The notes: generated by a model from the sequence alone, not told the origin. Counted from the first letter of the stretch, positions 24,629 through 34,108 are shown. The stretch: 64,000 nucleotides of DNA from Fictibacillus phosphorivorans (GCF_007673525.1 NZ_VDZU01000001.1:682001-746000); one strand, 5' to 3'. A program made the numbers and translations.

Positions 24629-26052
24629 ATGAACTTATTATATGCTTTTGGAATCAGTGATCTGCAGTTTGCTACGTTTAATACATACACAAGCAATCCG
24701 TAAACGATTCCGCCGATACCTACTTTTAAGAACATCCACAGTACTCCATTCACGTTGTATAGTGGATAAAGACACAAAGCCATACCGAAAGTAGCAATAA
24801 AAAGTTTTGCGACATTCCGACCAGGGAAAGTTAAAGGAAATGCTTTCTTTCCGATTGTCCAGCTCATCATGATTGCAACAATATAAGCGATAATGGATGC
24901 GTAAGCTGAGCCTTTAATTCCGAATTGGGGAATCAGCAAGAAGTTAAGAATGATGTTAATAACTCCAGCAATCAAAACTGGCCAAATTTGAAATAGCGTC
25001 TTCTTACCAAGTTCGAACGCTAAGTCAAAGTAATAGGTCTTAATGCTTTGAATAAACACAGCTACACATATCAGTGAAAATATTATTCCTCCGGCTTCTC
25101 TAAAACTTGCCCCTAAAAAAACAGATGTAATATCAGGGCTAAGCAAAATGAGCCCTGCTGTTGCAGGTAGACCAATAAAGAAAAGCAGGATCGTATTTTG
25201 ATCTAGCTGCTTTTGAGCAGCCTTAACACCTTCTGTTTCAAGAGCTTTAATCACTAGAGGATAAGCTGCTAAATTTACGATCATCATCAGCAGGACTAGA
25301 ATCTGTTTCGCAAGGTCGTATCCTACAGAATATAGACCCGTACTCTTTGTTCCTAATAAGTAGCCGATGATAAATCGATCAGAACTAAAGATGATATAGT
25401 TCATCGATAACGTAGCGACTAATGGCATTCCGTAACGAAATACTTCCTTTACCAAATCCCAATCTATATGACGTAATCTGATTTTTTTAAGATATCTTGG
25501 AAGGAGATATACTAAAGGTATTATCATTCCAATAATCAGACCCCAAAGAATTGAGCTAGCTTCCAGACCCCACTTAATTAACAAGAAAGAAATTCCTAAA
25601 GAAAGTACGGTTTTCACAAGTGTGATGATTCCATAAAGAAGGGACGATAATTTTGATCTTAAGTATTCTGTGGCCATGTCGAATAAGTTTTGAACAAGCA
25701 ACAATCCTAGTCCGATCATCCATAGTGCTTGCCATTCGTCCGTTCTTGCAAAGTAAAAGAAGGGTCCTGTAAATAAAATAAGAGAAAATCCTACTAAAGA
25801 TAGAAAGGCAGCCGATATTGAACTTAGAAATAAATTTTCCTGTTCCGTATATTTAGGTGCAAATCGCAGCAAACCTAGTCGCAGCCAGTGAAAAATACCA
25901 GTACTAGCAAATCCCACTGCTGACAAGACTAGAGCGTATTTTCCGTATTCTGAAGGTGATAAGAGCCTTGTATATAGAGCGATTGCAGCAAAATTAACAA
26001 GACCAGGAAGGCCTCTTGATAAGAAATAGATAAACGTGTGTTTTAATAACAT
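24613..26052 (-). CDS. polysaccharide flippase, Wzx-type (second)
   Basis: 479 residues with about 14 hydrophobic segments. The start LKHTFIYFLSRGLPGLVNF and the YTRLLSPSEYGKYAL motif are typical of polysaccharide biosynthesis flippases (MVF/PST). It would export lipid-linked repeat units for the polymer initiated by the 22.4 kb transferase. It is transcribed convergently with the polymerase-like gene and divergently from the LCP gene. It is clearly a different protein from the flippase at 6.5 kb. Confidence 0.88.
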   Translation of the reverse strand: MLLKHTFIYFLSRGLPGLVNFAAIALYTRLLSPSEYGKYALVLSAVGFASTGIFHWLRLGLLRFAPKYTEQENLFLSSISAAFLSLVGFSLILFTGPFFYFARTDEWQALWMIGLGLLLVQNLFDMATEYLRSKLSSLLYGIITLVKTVLSLGISFLLIKWGLEASSILWGLIIGMIIPLVYLLPRYLKKIRLRHIDWDLVKEVFRYGMPLVATLSMNYIIFSSDRFIIGYLLGTKSTGLYSVGYDLAKQILVLLMMIVNLAAYPLVIKALETEGVKAAQKQLDQNTILLFFIGLPATAGLILLSPDITSVFLGASFREAGGIIFSLICVAVFIQSIKTYYFDLAFELGKKTLFQIWPVLIAGVINIILNFLLIPQFGIKGSAYASIIAYIVAIMMSWTIGKKAFPLTFPGRNVAKLFIATFGMALCLYPLYNVNGVLWMFLKVGIGGIVYGLLVYVLNVANCRSLIPKAYNKFIKKRG

Positions 26053-26172
26053 TTTATGCTCCTAACATATTTTTACATCATTTTAACCACTATAAAAATA
26101 AAAGATGGGTCGAAACGTGTCAAAGATAGTCTTTTTATATTAAAATTTGTAAATTATTATCAAGGTCTTTTG

Positions 26173-26181
26173 TGCTATAAT
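26173..26181 (+). promoter_or_regulatory. extended -10 promoter upstream of the LCP gene
   Basis: TGCTATAAT at 26173-26181 (TGn plus perfect TATAAT). No clear -35 at 17-base spacing. It implies a leader of about 140 bases. Confidence 0.5.
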
Positions 26182-26330
26182 GTATCCTGATACAAATATA
26201 TAGATAGAAATTAAATCAAGCAATAGTAATCTCATTATAGTATGTAAATGTACCCTTTTAAAATAAAGGCTATACGGTAAAGTATGAAGCTTAGAAATCA
26301 CATTGTTAGAAAAGAAATGGAGAGTTTAAG

Positions 26331-27374
26331 ATGGATGAGCGCAATAGAAGTATACGCAGGAATAGGAAGAAACGTAAGAAAAAGCGTTTGTTATTGGGTT
26401 GTTCTGTATTTTTCCTTATCCTATTAGGGATAGGCGGTTTTCTGTTCTACAACGTTTATCAGGCTGCCAATAACTCGTTTTCAGATTTAGAACGAGGTGA
26501 ACACTCTAAGCTTCGTGAAGAGTCTGTTGCAATCGGGAAAGACCCTATCAACATTTTAATCATGGGAATTGAGGATTATTCGAGTGGAGGAAACGGGCGA
26601 ACAGACTCGTTAATGGTCGCTTCGATTAACCCAGAGAAAAACTCAATCAAAATGCTAAGTATCCCTCGTGATACGTATGTTGATATTGAAGGACATGGCC
26701 AAACGAAAATTAACCATGCCCATGTTTACGGTGGCAAAGAGTTAACCATTGATACGGTAGAAGGTTTGTTAGATGTTCCAATTGATTATTACGCAACGGT
26801 GAACTTTAAAGGGTTCAAGGATGTTATTGATGAAATTGGCGGAGTTACAGTTGATGTTCCATTTGATTTTTCTGAAGTAAGTGATGGAGAAGCTGGATCT
26901 GACAAGCATAAGATTTATTTCAAAGAAGGCGAAATGACTCTTAACGGTCAAGAAGCTCTAGCTTATGTTCGTATGAGAAAGCAAGACCCTAGAGGTGACT
27001 TTGGACGAAGCGAAAGACAAAAACAAGTCATCCAAGCTGCGATTAAAGAAAGTGCATCTGTAAGTACGCTATTGAACTTTAGTGATATTGCTAAACACAT
27101 TGGAGATAATGTTGAGACGAATCTTTCCGTTCGTGAGATGTACACGTTGAAGAATAAATATGGAAATAAGAAAATTGACAGCTTAACCCTTGAAGGTGTA
27201 GATGATACAATTAATGGTGTTTACTATTTTGTGCCGACTGAAGAAGGGTTAGCGAATCTTCAAAATGAGTTAAAAATGCAATTAGGACAAGAAGTTTCTG
27301 CTTCAGAAACAACAAACACAGAGTCAGATTCGAGTGGATCTGAAGCAAATGACTACAGCGAAGATCAAAATTAA
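26331..27374 (+). CDS. LCP-family wall polymer ligase (LytR/TagU)
   Basis: 347 residues: a very basic cytoplasmic N-terminus (RRNRKKRKKKR), one membrane segment at ~20-42 and an extracellular LytR-CpsA-Psr domain. Key elements are NILIMGIEDY, GRTDSLMVASINP, SIPRDTYVDI with the conserved Arg, KINHAHVYGG and YVRMRKQDPRGDFGRSERQ. These enzymes move teichoic acid or other anionic polymers from undecaprenyl pyrophosphate to peptidoglycan. A Ser/Glu-rich tail (residues ~325-347) is probably disordered. It stands convergent to tagO, as expected for this neighbourhood, and would act on the polymers made by the upstream clusters. Confidence 0.9.
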   Translation: MDERNRSIRRNRKKRKKKRLLLGCSVFFLILLGIGGFLFYNVYQAANNSFSDLERGEHSKLREESVAIGKDPINILIMGIEDYSSGGNGRTDSLMVASINPEKNSIKMLSIPRDTYVDIEGHGQTKINHAHVYGGKELTIDTVEGLLDVPIDYYATVNFKGFKDVIDEIGGVTVDVPFDFSEVSDGEAGSDKHKIYFKEGEMTLNGQEALAYVRMRKQDPRGDFGRSERQKQVIQAAIKESASVSTLLNFSDIAKHIGDNVETNLSVREMYTLKNKYGNKKIDSLTLEGVDDTINGVYYFVPTEEGLANLQNELKMQLGQEVSASETTNTESDSSGSEANDYSEDQN

Positions 27375-27379
27375 ATGTT

Positions 27380-27417
27380 AAAAGCTGCTTCGAGAAGTTC
27401 TCGAAGCAGCTTTTTTT
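27380..27417. terminator. Terminator between LCP gene and tagO (bidirectional)
   Basis: Perfect 15-bp or longer stem AAAGCTGCTTCGAGAA / TTCTCGAAGCAGCTTT with a GT loop and T7 on the plus side, between convergent stops. Confidence 0.92.
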
Positions 27418-27422
27418 CTGTA

Positions 27423-28490
27423 TCATTGTTTCTTTTTATGTGGAGCCCAAAAACCTGATAAAAATTGGGTAAGAGGTTTTTTTTGGCCCATTAATCCTAA
27501 AAACTCTGCAGCGAGTTCAATCGTGACAAGTAAAAGAAGAAACAAGAAGAACGACTCTTCTAAAGTGGATAGTGAAAAAGCGAAGGCCAGTGCACTAAAG
27601 AAAATGCTTATTCCATAGATCAGTAAAACCGTTTTCGGATGGCTGAACCCTCTTGCCAAAAGTCTGTGGTGCAAATGAGACTTATCAGGCTGAGACCACT
27701 TTTGTTTGTTAACAAGTCGCCGTAAAATGGCAAAGGTGGTGTCCATAAAAGGAACACCTAAAATCATGATCGGTACGAATAGAGATAAGAAGGTGACGCT
27801 TTTAAAGAAGCCAGAAATTGAGATGAGTGCAATCAAGAGACCTAATAACTGCGACCCCGTATCCCCCATAAAAATCTTAGCTGGATAAAAATTGAAGAAT
27901 AAAAACCCTAGTGTGCTTCCTGTTACAATGACACAAAGCATGATAACAAGAATTTGATCTTTACCTAAAGCCATAATCAATATAGTGGAGAGGGCAATCG
28001 TCGAGACTCCTCCTGCAAGCCCATCTAGACCATCAATGAGATTGATTGCATTGATTAGCCCAATAAACCAAAATAACGTAAGAGGGATACTCATAAGTTG
28101 AAGCTCTACTAAGCCGAAATAAGGAATCGTAATATAGTCGATCACAAATCCGCCATAGATTAAGACAAATGCGGATAAGAATTGACCAAGAAGCTTTTGC
28201 TTAGCAGAAAGCTCGTACATATCATCTAATACACCCGTAATAACGATGATTAATGTACTAAGAAAAATATAAGTGGTCGTATGGCTATCGATTGGCAGAA
28301 TAAAAAGGCCAGCCAAAAACGCAGCATAAATGGCTAGACCACCTAATCTAGGCTTAATTTCACTATGTACTTTTCTTTTATTAGGCTTATCAACAGCACC
28401 TATCTTCTTTGCTAAAAATGCAACAAACGGTGTGATTGAAAGGGCGATAAAAAAACAAGAGATAAAAGCAATGAAAAGTTGAAGGTTCAT
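27423..28490 (-). CDS. tagO: UDP-GlcNAc:undecaprenyl-phosphate GlcNAc-1-phosphate transferase (TagO)
   Basis: 355 residues, polytopic, of the MraY/WecA family. It has KPNKRKVHSEIKPRLGGLAI near residue 40, the catalytic DDMYEL near residue 95, NLIDGLDGLAGG near residue 150, and FLFFNFYPAKIFMGDTGSQLLG near residue 205, with the cytoplasmic His motif HLHHRLLARG near 285. It begins wall teichoic acid synthesis. A TTG at 28508 gives a longer form, but GGAAAGGTG before ATG 28490 sets the start. It lies in the B. subtilis-like order lytR-tagO-yvyE-degSU, 62 bases downstream of yvyE with no clear terminator between, so co-transcription is possible. Confidence 0.93.
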   Translation of the reverse strand: MNLQLFIAFISCFFIALSITPFVAFLAKKIGAVDKPNKRKVHSEIKPRLGGLAIYAAFLAGLFILPIDSHTTTYIFLSTLIIVITGVLDDMYELSAKQKLLGQFLSAFVLIYGGFVIDYITIPYFGLVELQLMSIPLTLFWFIGLINAINLIDGLDGLAGGVSTIALSTILIMALGKDQILVIMLCVIVTGSTLGFLFFNFYPAKIFMGDTGSQLLGLLIALISISGFFKSVTFLSLFVPIMILGVPFMDTTFAILRRLVNKQKWSQPDKSHLHHRLLARGFSHPKTVLLIYGISIFFSALAFAFSLSTLEESFFLFLLLLVTIELAAEFLGLMGQKKPLTQFLSGFWAPHKKKQ

Positions 28491-28552
28491 GGAATTGCAC
28501 CTTTCCAAGAAAGTAAACTCTGCATTAGTTTTATCTCTTATGCTGAAAATTA

Positions 28553-29185
28553 TTAAATTGTCTTTTCTAAATACTCCTCTGCACCAAAAACAATCTCACT
28601 TTGTGCGTTCGAAAGGTCGATGATCCACTCTTTAAAGATTTCTTTTTCTTTTATTGGTACATACATCTGAATCTCCACTTTTTCCATATAGTTCATCTCT
28701 TTGATGGGGTAAACAGAGTTGCGCAGTTCGTTCTCCATTTTTCCGAGAAGCGTATAATACACGGTAATGTGAACGATCTGTTGAAGTTGACGTTCAACAA
28801 CGCCAATGTGGTTGAGGCCTTCTGAAACTGACTTGCCGTACGCACGGATAAGTCCTCCAGCTCCTAATTTGATTCCGCCGAAGTAACGAGTAACAACTGC
28901 AACGGTGTCTTTCAATTGCCTTTTCTTAAGAACTTCTAAAATTGGAACACCCGCAGTACCGCTCGGTTCTCCGTCATCGTTCGCTTTTTGAATGTTATCG
29001 GTTTCTCCAATTAAATATGCAGAACAGTTATGTGTGGCGCTGTTATGTTCTTTCTTAATTTTTTGAATGAATTCTTGTGCTTCTTCTTCAGTGGTAGCTC
29101 GTGCGATATGTGCGATAAAACGAGATTTTTCAATCACAATCTCGTGCTGTCCTTCGCATTTTACGGTAAGATAGTTGGCAAGCAT
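28553..29185 (-). CDS. yvyE: YigZ/IMPACT-family protein (YvyE)
   Basis: 210 residues, close to the size of B. subtilis YvyE. The N-terminal UPF0029 (IMPACT) domain includes KSRFIAHI, NSATHNCSAYLIG, NDDGEPSGTAG and VTRYFGGIKLGAGGLIRAYGK, and a C-terminal DUF1949-like ferredoxin-fold domain follows from ~residue 135. The family is implicated in ribosome-associated regulation, but the B. subtilis function is not established. AAAGGAG precedes the ATG. It is divergent from degS. Confidence 0.92.
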   Translation of the reverse strand: MLANYLTVKCEGQHEIVIEKSRFIAHIARATTEEEAQEFIQKIKKEHNSATHNCSAYLIGETDNIQKANDDGEPSGTAGVPILEVLKKRQLKDTVAVVTRYFGGIKLGAGGLIRAYGKSVSEGLNHIGVVERQLQQIVHITVYYTLLGKMENELRNSVYPIKEMNYMEKVEIQMYVPIKEKEIFKEWIIDLSNAQSEIVFGAEEYLEKTI

Positions 29186-29498
29186 ATAGGGTAAAACTCC
29201 TTTGAGTAGTGAATATTATGAATTCCATGTCAAATTTGTCGAATAATCTTCATGTTTCAAGTGTATCGTGTTATCCTTCATTATAAGGTGATTATAAATT
29301 GCATTCAAATTCTTAAAATTTTTTTAGCATTAAAAGTCATAAAATTCCACATCCTGGCGAATGTAGTATATTAGAAGGATTAATGTCTTCGAGGTATGAT
29401 TCGTCCAAGTGGGTATTAAGTCCTATTTATAAATTAGGCAAGATGGTTCTAGAACTTCCGGGTACACTTCTTTATCGTGTTAATTGGGGGAAATTTAC
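29186..29498. other. Divergent regulatory region between yvyE and degS
   Basis: 313 bases without a gene. It is very AT-rich from 29270 to 29375. A possible -10 (TATATT at 29367-29372) with TTCCAC 16 bases upstream could serve degS, leaving a leader of about 120 bases. No clear terminator or riboswitch fold was seen. Confidence 0.35.
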
Positions 29499-30647
29499 AT
29501 GACTGCAGCTAAGTTAACGATAGATCCACATTTGTTGGACGGAATACTAAATCAAACCATCGATACGGTTACGGCAAGCCAATCGCAAATTTTTGAGATC
29601 AGCGAGCATTCTCGCCAAGAGTTTCAGCAGCTGCGCCGTGAGCTTGAGTTAGTGAAGCAGCAGGTCATAGAGGTCATACATAAATCTGACCGGACCGAGG
29701 AATATGCAAAGCTGGCACGAACTCGACTGGCCGAGGTGAGTAAGCATTTTCAAAAGTACAGCGAATCTGATATTCGTGATGCATATGAGAATGCCAATAA
29801 GTATCAGATTGAACTATCCATCATCCGGCAAACAGAGAAACAGCTTCGGGAAAAAAGAGATGAACTCGAACGGAGAATCGGCGCATTGAACGATACCGTT
29901 CAAAAAGCGGAGTCTCTTGCAGGTCAGATTTCTGTTGTTTTAAATTATCTTAACGGTGATTTAAGAAAGATTAACGAACTCGTACAAAACGCTCAGCAAA
30001 AACAAGAGTTTGGACTTCAGATTATTGAAGCACAAGAAGAAGAGCGTAAACGAGTCTCACGTGAAATCCATGACGGCCCGGCTCAATTGATGGCGAATGT
30101 CCTCATTCGCTCGGAACTGTTAGAGAAAATCTTTGTAGAAAAAGGAACTGAGGCTGCTCGTGTTGAAATAAAAGATTTACGGGTTATGGTCCGTGATTCT
30201 TTAAAAGAGGTCCGTAGAATTATTTACGACCTGCGCCCGATGGCTTTAGACGATCTTGGTATCGTTCCGACGTTAGACAAATATTTACGTAATGTGAAAG
30301 AAAGTACAGGTAAAGAAGTCGAGCTTCATGCGCTTGGTCAGACCCGACGGTTTCCGAATAAGATGGAGATCGCGATTTTCCGTTTGATCCAAGAATCGGT
30401 GAGCAATGCCGTTAAGCATTCTGAAGCAAATCTGATTGAGGTAAAGTTAGAGTTTACTCAAAAGTTTATTTCATTATATATCCGAGATGATGGCAAAGGG
30501 TTCGATATGGCACAGCCTACAAAATCAAATTCCTTTGGCATGATGGGGATGAGAGAGCGGGTCGAACTGCTCGAAGGAACTCTAAAAGTGAAATCCCGCA
30601 TAAACTTCGGTACAAGTGTTTACATTCAAATTCCCATTCAAGACTAG
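29499..30647 (+). CDS. degS: two-component sensor kinase DegS
   Basis: 382 residues (B. subtilis DegS is 385), soluble, with no membrane segment. The N-terminal ~170 residues are a coiled-coil sensor region. The HisKA_3 dimerisation motif EERKRVSREIHDGPAQLM carries the phospho-acceptor His191, and the HATPase domain (QESVSNAVKHSEAN, RDDGKGF, GMMGMRERV) completes the protein. It phosphorylates DegU and so controls the motility, competence, exoenzyme and biofilm switch. A TTG at 29484 overlaps the ribosome site; ATG 29499 with GGGGGAA upstream is correct. It is 12 bases from degU. Confidence 0.95.
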   Translation: MTAAKLTIDPHLLDGILNQTIDTVTASQSQIFEISEHSRQEFQQLRRELELVKQQVIEVIHKSDRTEEYAKLARTRLAEVSKHFQKYSESDIRDAYENANKYQIELSIIRQTEKQLREKRDELERRIGALNDTVQKAESLAGQISVVLNYLNGDLRKINELVQNAQQKQEFGLQIIEAQEEERKRVSREIHDGPAQLMANVLIRSELLEKIFVEKGTEAARVEIKDLRVMVRDSLKEVRRIIYDLRPMALDDLGIVPTLDKYLRNVKESTGKEVELHALGQTRRFPNKMEIAIFRLIQESVSNAVKHSEANLIEVKLEFTQKFISLYIRDDGKGFDMAQPTKSNSFGMMGMRERVELLEGTLKVKSRINFGTSVYIQIPIQD

Positions 30648-30659
30648 GAGGGTTCACAC

Positions 30660-31391
30660 ATGAATAATGTTAATGTGTACGAAAATAACGCCTCAGCACC
30701 TGAGAAAACAAGAATAGCAATCATTGATGACCATCGTTTGTTCCGTGAAGGAGTAAAACGTATTCTAGATATGGAAGATCAATTCTCTGTTGTTGCTGAA
30801 GGTGATGATGGCTCTGAAGCGGAAAACATCGTCCGCGATCATAATCCAGATGTGGTGTTGATGGATATCAATATGCCAAACATCAACGGTGTTGAAGCAA
30901 CTCGTCGTTTGGTTGAGAAGTCTCCTGATACGAAGGTGATTATCCTTTCGATCCACGATGATGAGACGTATGTGTCACATGCGGTTCAAACGGGTGCATC
31001 TGGTTACCTCCTAAAAGAAATGGATGCTGATTCATTGATTGAAGCGGTTCGTGTTGTTGCAGATGGTGGTGCTTATCTTCATCCGAAGATTACGTATAAT
31101 CTTTTGAACGAATTCCGACGTTTATCGACATCGAATAAAACACAGCAAAACAAAGCTGGTTTTGTGGAAGTGGAGTATCGTAAGCCGCTTCATATCTTAA
31201 CGCGTCGTGAGTGTGAGGTTCTTCAGTTGTTGGCGGATGGACGCAGCAACCGTACGATTGGGGAAGAGCTTTATATTAGTGAGAAGACGGTTAAGAACCA
31301 TGTGAGTAATATTCTGCAGAAGATGAATGTGAATGATCGTACGCAGGCTGTTGTTGAGGCGATCAAGAATGGTTGGGTAAAGGTGCGTTGA
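30660..31391 (+). CDS. degU: response regulator DegU
   Basis: 243 residues, NarL/FixJ type. The receiver domain has DD in [11 protein letters not shown], the phospho-acceptor Asp69 in VLMDINMP (Asp56 in B. subtilis), a Ser in ILSIHDD and Lys in LLKEMD. The C-terminal LuxR-type helix-turn-helix is [18 protein letters not shown]...[13 protein letters not shown]. It has about 13 extra N-terminal residues ([13 protein letters not shown]) relative to B. subtilis DegU. AGGAGGG nine bases before the ATG supports this start. Confidence 0.95.
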   Translation: MNNVNVYENNASAPEKTRIAIIDDHRLFREGVKRILDMEDQFSVVAEGDDGSEAENIVRDHNPDVVLMDINMPNINGVEATRRLVEKSPDTKVIILSIHDDETYVSHAVQTGASGYLLKEMDADSLIEAVRVVADGGAYLHPKITYNLLNEFRRLSTSNKTQQNKAGFVEVEYRKPLHILTRRECEVLQLLADGRSNRTIGEELYISEKTVKNHVSNILQKMNVNDRTQAVVEAIKNGWVKVR

Positions 31392-31406
31392 TTTGATTTT
31401 AGGAGA

Positions 31407-31435
31407 AAAGACCTTCGATTTTGAAGGTCTTTTTT
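31407..31435 (+). terminator. Terminator of the degSU operon
   Basis: AAGACCTTC / GAAGGTCTT stem with a short loop and T6 tail, 15 bases after the degU stop. Confidence 0.9.
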
Positions 31436-31527
31436 GTTTTGTCTTTTTGGAGCGGGTGGGGTGGTGCGGGGATATATATTTGAATCATTGTGGGTGGTTT
31501 TTAGAGTTTCTCAGGATGATGTGAGCT

Positions 31528-31779
31528 GTTAATTTCCGTTGCAGATACTCGCTTTCCGCGGGGCAGGCGGTGAGCCCCTTGCCGCTTTGCGCCGTTAAGT
31601 GTCTCACCTGTCTAGTTGCAGTGGCTAGCCCCTAGAGTCAAAAGTTTAACGGTCAAGAAGGCAAAGTGCGCCTTCATAGCCCATTCAACTTTTGCTGGTC
31701 GGGGCTGAACAAGCCACTTCCACTTTTCGAGCTGACCGCTTGTCCCGCAGGAGTCTCGCATCTTCCACTCCAATTAACT
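31528..31779. repeat. Dispersed nested-palindrome repeat, copy 2
   Basis: About 250 bp with the same blocks as copy 1 in the same order: AATTTCC..., CTCGCTTTCCGCGGGGCAGG, AAGTGTCTCACCTGTCTAGT, GCAGTGGCTAGCCCCT, AAGGCAAAG.GCGCCTTCAT, GGTCGGGGCTG.AC.AGCCAC, CTTGTCCCGCAGGAGTCTCG and TTCCACTCCAATTAAC. It fills most of the gap between degU and the convergent kinase gene. Confidence 0.8.
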
Positions 31780-31844
31780 TTCGGAGAGGAGTAAAAATAC
31801 AAATCCTTCTCCCGTTTGATTACAAGGTTTAAGAGAAAAAACAA

Positions 31845-33638
31845 TCAACTCAAGCTCATTTCGAGGATCTTTTCTTCTGAAGGAACGGTTATTGGGAATT
31901 CTAGTGAGACTTTTGTTCCGTAGCCTTCTTTTGATTCAATCCTCATCTTTCCTCCGTGGTTCTGGACGATTTGGTAGCAGATTAAGAGGCCGAGTCCAGG
32001 ATTGCCTTCTTTTGTTGTATAGAACGGCTGTCCGAGCTTTGATAGGAGGTGCTCGGGGATGCCGGGTCCATCATCTTGAATGGCGATCGTGATGTTTTCT
32101 TTCGTTTGTTTGAGCTGAAGCGAGATATTTCCCCATGAAGGTGTCGCTTCTAACGCATTTTTTACGATATTTAAAATGAGTTGAGCTATTAGATTTTCTT
32201 CGCATTGTAAAAGAACGGGTTGTTCTGGCAGATCGAGGTTTAGTGAGATAGTTTCAAATTCTGTTTCTTCTTCTATAAATTTAAGCGAGCGTTTGATGAC
32301 TTCGTTTAAGTCGTGGTTACTTTTCAAAATCATATGTGGTCGAGCAAGTATCATAAGCTGGCTGATGATAAAGTTTATTCGATCTGTTTCTCGTAACATG
32401 ATGCCTAAGAAATGGTGCGTTTCTTCTGTTGTGTTTTGAGACTGAAACAATTGCGCGAACCCTTTTATAGAGGTTAGAGGGTTCCGGATCTCATGCGCAA
32501 GACCCGCCGCAAGTTCTCCGACATAAGCGAGCGTGTTTGCTCTTTGTTTAAAGTTTTGAGCTTCATTGATGGCGGTCATGTCTTTTGCGATTCCGATTAC
32601 AGCGGTCATATCACTTCTTATTGAATAAGGGATGCTCGTAATATCAAGCTCTATTTCGTAACCTTCTTTATGGATGATGGTAAGTGGATGTTTGATTGTT
32701 TCGCCTTCAATCACTCTATTTAAGTAATCCAGTGAATTTGAGATTTCATTTTCTTTTAAAAGGTTTGTATACGGCATATCGTGCAGCTCTTCTAATGAAT
32801 AGCCAGTGATCTGTACAAGTGAGGAATTTACTTTTATAAAATTCAAATCTGGTCCGATTACAAAAACACCTTCAGGATTCAATTCGAATAGTGAGTTGTA
32901 CCGGTGCTCAGATTCAAGCAGTTGAAATTGATGCTCTACGAGCCTCTTTTGGTTTCGCTGTTCTAGAATGTATAGAATCAATACGACGGTTGTCGCACCG
33001 AAAACTAGTAAAGTAGCTGTCATGTTGATGTTGTTGATTGGAAAACTGCTATGCCAATCGAAAGAAGGCGTCCCAGCCATTAAGCCCATCTCACCGATAT
33101 AGTGCATAAGACTAACACCTAGTGTGAATGAAAGACTTGCTGAGACTTTTCTTGCTGAAAAACTTGTTTTAGTGAGTATATAAAAGCCGAGCCATGAAAA
33201 AAAATAGGCTGAAGAAATTGAAAGTAAGATAAACATGAAATTGGGTTCCATCGGCATATGCAAGTGCATAGAAAACAACCCAATCACATGAACAGACACT
33301 AAACCGATGCTAAATAAACTAACGGGTACAAAGAGTTTATTCTGCGGTCTTCCAGAGGTGAAATGTAAGAACGATATATAAGAGAAGAAAATACCTGCAG
33401 CAAGTGCTGCGGTAACAACTAAAAAATTGTAGTTTACACGAACGGGACTTTGGATGGATAACATTCCCATGTAGTGAGTTGCCCAAACTGCGATGCCCAT
33501 TGTAACAGAACCTATTAGTAAGAATTGTTGCTGCGATTTTTGCTCTACTGTACGTCGATTGACCCAATCGAGTGAGATTAAAGCGAACAGAAAGCAAACG
33601 AATAGAGAGAGTATTACGATATATAGATTATGATCCAA
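31845..33638 (-). CDS. MHYT-PAS sensor histidine kinase
   Basis: 597 residues. About seven membrane segments carry three MHYT-type motifs: ATHYMGML at residues 53-60, a degenerate SVHVIGLFSMH near 115-125 and LMHYIGEMG near 177-185; such motifs are proposed to bind a metal and sense a gas or redox signal. A PAS domain (~246-360), HisKA with His382 in GLAHEIRNPLTSIKGF and HATPase (DDGPGIP, PGLGLLICYQI) follow. The kinase half resembles sporulation kinases that feed Spo0F. No response regulator gene is adjacent in the same operon, so it is an orphan kinase. It lies between degU and degV, where B. subtilis has none. Confidence 0.88.
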   Translation of the reverse strand: MDHNLYIVILSLFVCFLFALISLDWVNRRTVEQKSQQQFLLIGSVTMGIAVWATHYMGMLSIQSPVRVNYNFLVVTAALAAGIFFSYISFLHFTSGRPQNKLFVPVSLFSIGLVSVHVIGLFSMHLHMPMEPNFMFILLSISSAYFFSWLGFYILTKTSFSARKVSASLSFTLGVSLMHYIGEMGLMAGTPSFDWHSSFPINNINMTATLLVFGATTVVLILYILEQRNQKRLVEHQFQLLESEHRYNSLFELNPEGVFVIGPDLNFIKVNSSLVQITGYSLEELHDMPYTNLLKENEISNSLDYLNRVIEGETIKHPLTIIHKEGYEIELDITSIPYSIRSDMTAVIGIAKDMTAINEAQNFKQRANTLAYVGELAAGLAHEIRNPLTSIKGFAQLFQSQNTTEETHHFLGIMLRETDRINFIISQLMILARPHMILKSNHDLNEVIKRSLKFIEEETEFETISLNLDLPEQPVLLQCEENLIAQLILNIVKNALEATPSWGNISLQLKQTKENITIAIQDDGPGIPEHLLSKLGQPFYTTKEGNPGLGLLICYQIVQNHGGKMRIESKEGYGTKVSLEFPITVPSEEKILEMSLS

Positions 33639-34108
33639 TGGTCCTAGCCCTCCTTTAATACATGTCTCACATTCTAATTTCTTCCATATCCGACAAATTC
33701 CTTCTTCATTCGAAAAAAACTTTTAAAAAGATTAATAATTCGTGTGCTTAATAATGAACACCGGTGTTGAAAACGGTTTGGACATGATTTAAAAATGTTA
33801 AAAGTAAGTAATAAAGATGATTTTGAAGGGGTGTTAACTGATGTTGATACCAAAAAAATAAATTAAAATCTCGAGAAACATGTGCTTCACAAGCTTAAAT
33901 TAAGCAAATGACTTATGCAGAATCACTTTATATTGTAAGGTGCTTTCTCGGAATGCAGAAAACAGGTAAAAAGCTCATAAAGGAAAGTTGAAGAAAAAAG
34001 AGAATACTTAGTGTAAGTAAATTTGAATTTAGTGAATTACTTTTTCTGATGGTGTACACTGTTAGAGGAGAAATAAACAGATTTTTGGCATAAGAGAGGA
34101 CTAAAATT
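33639..34108. other. Divergent intergenic region, kinase / degV
   Basis: 470 bases without a convincing gene. A six-codon frame at 33841 (ribosome-site-like GAAGGGGTG upstream) is too short to support. The stretch is AT-rich. No clear SigA box pair with correct spacing for degV was found, although promoters of both genes must lie here. Confidence 0.35.

Noticed and set aside
33841-33861. Six-codon frame with a ribosome-site-like GAAGGGGTG upstream
   Set aside because: It is too short, has no downstream coupling to degV and could arise by chance in AT-rich DNA.
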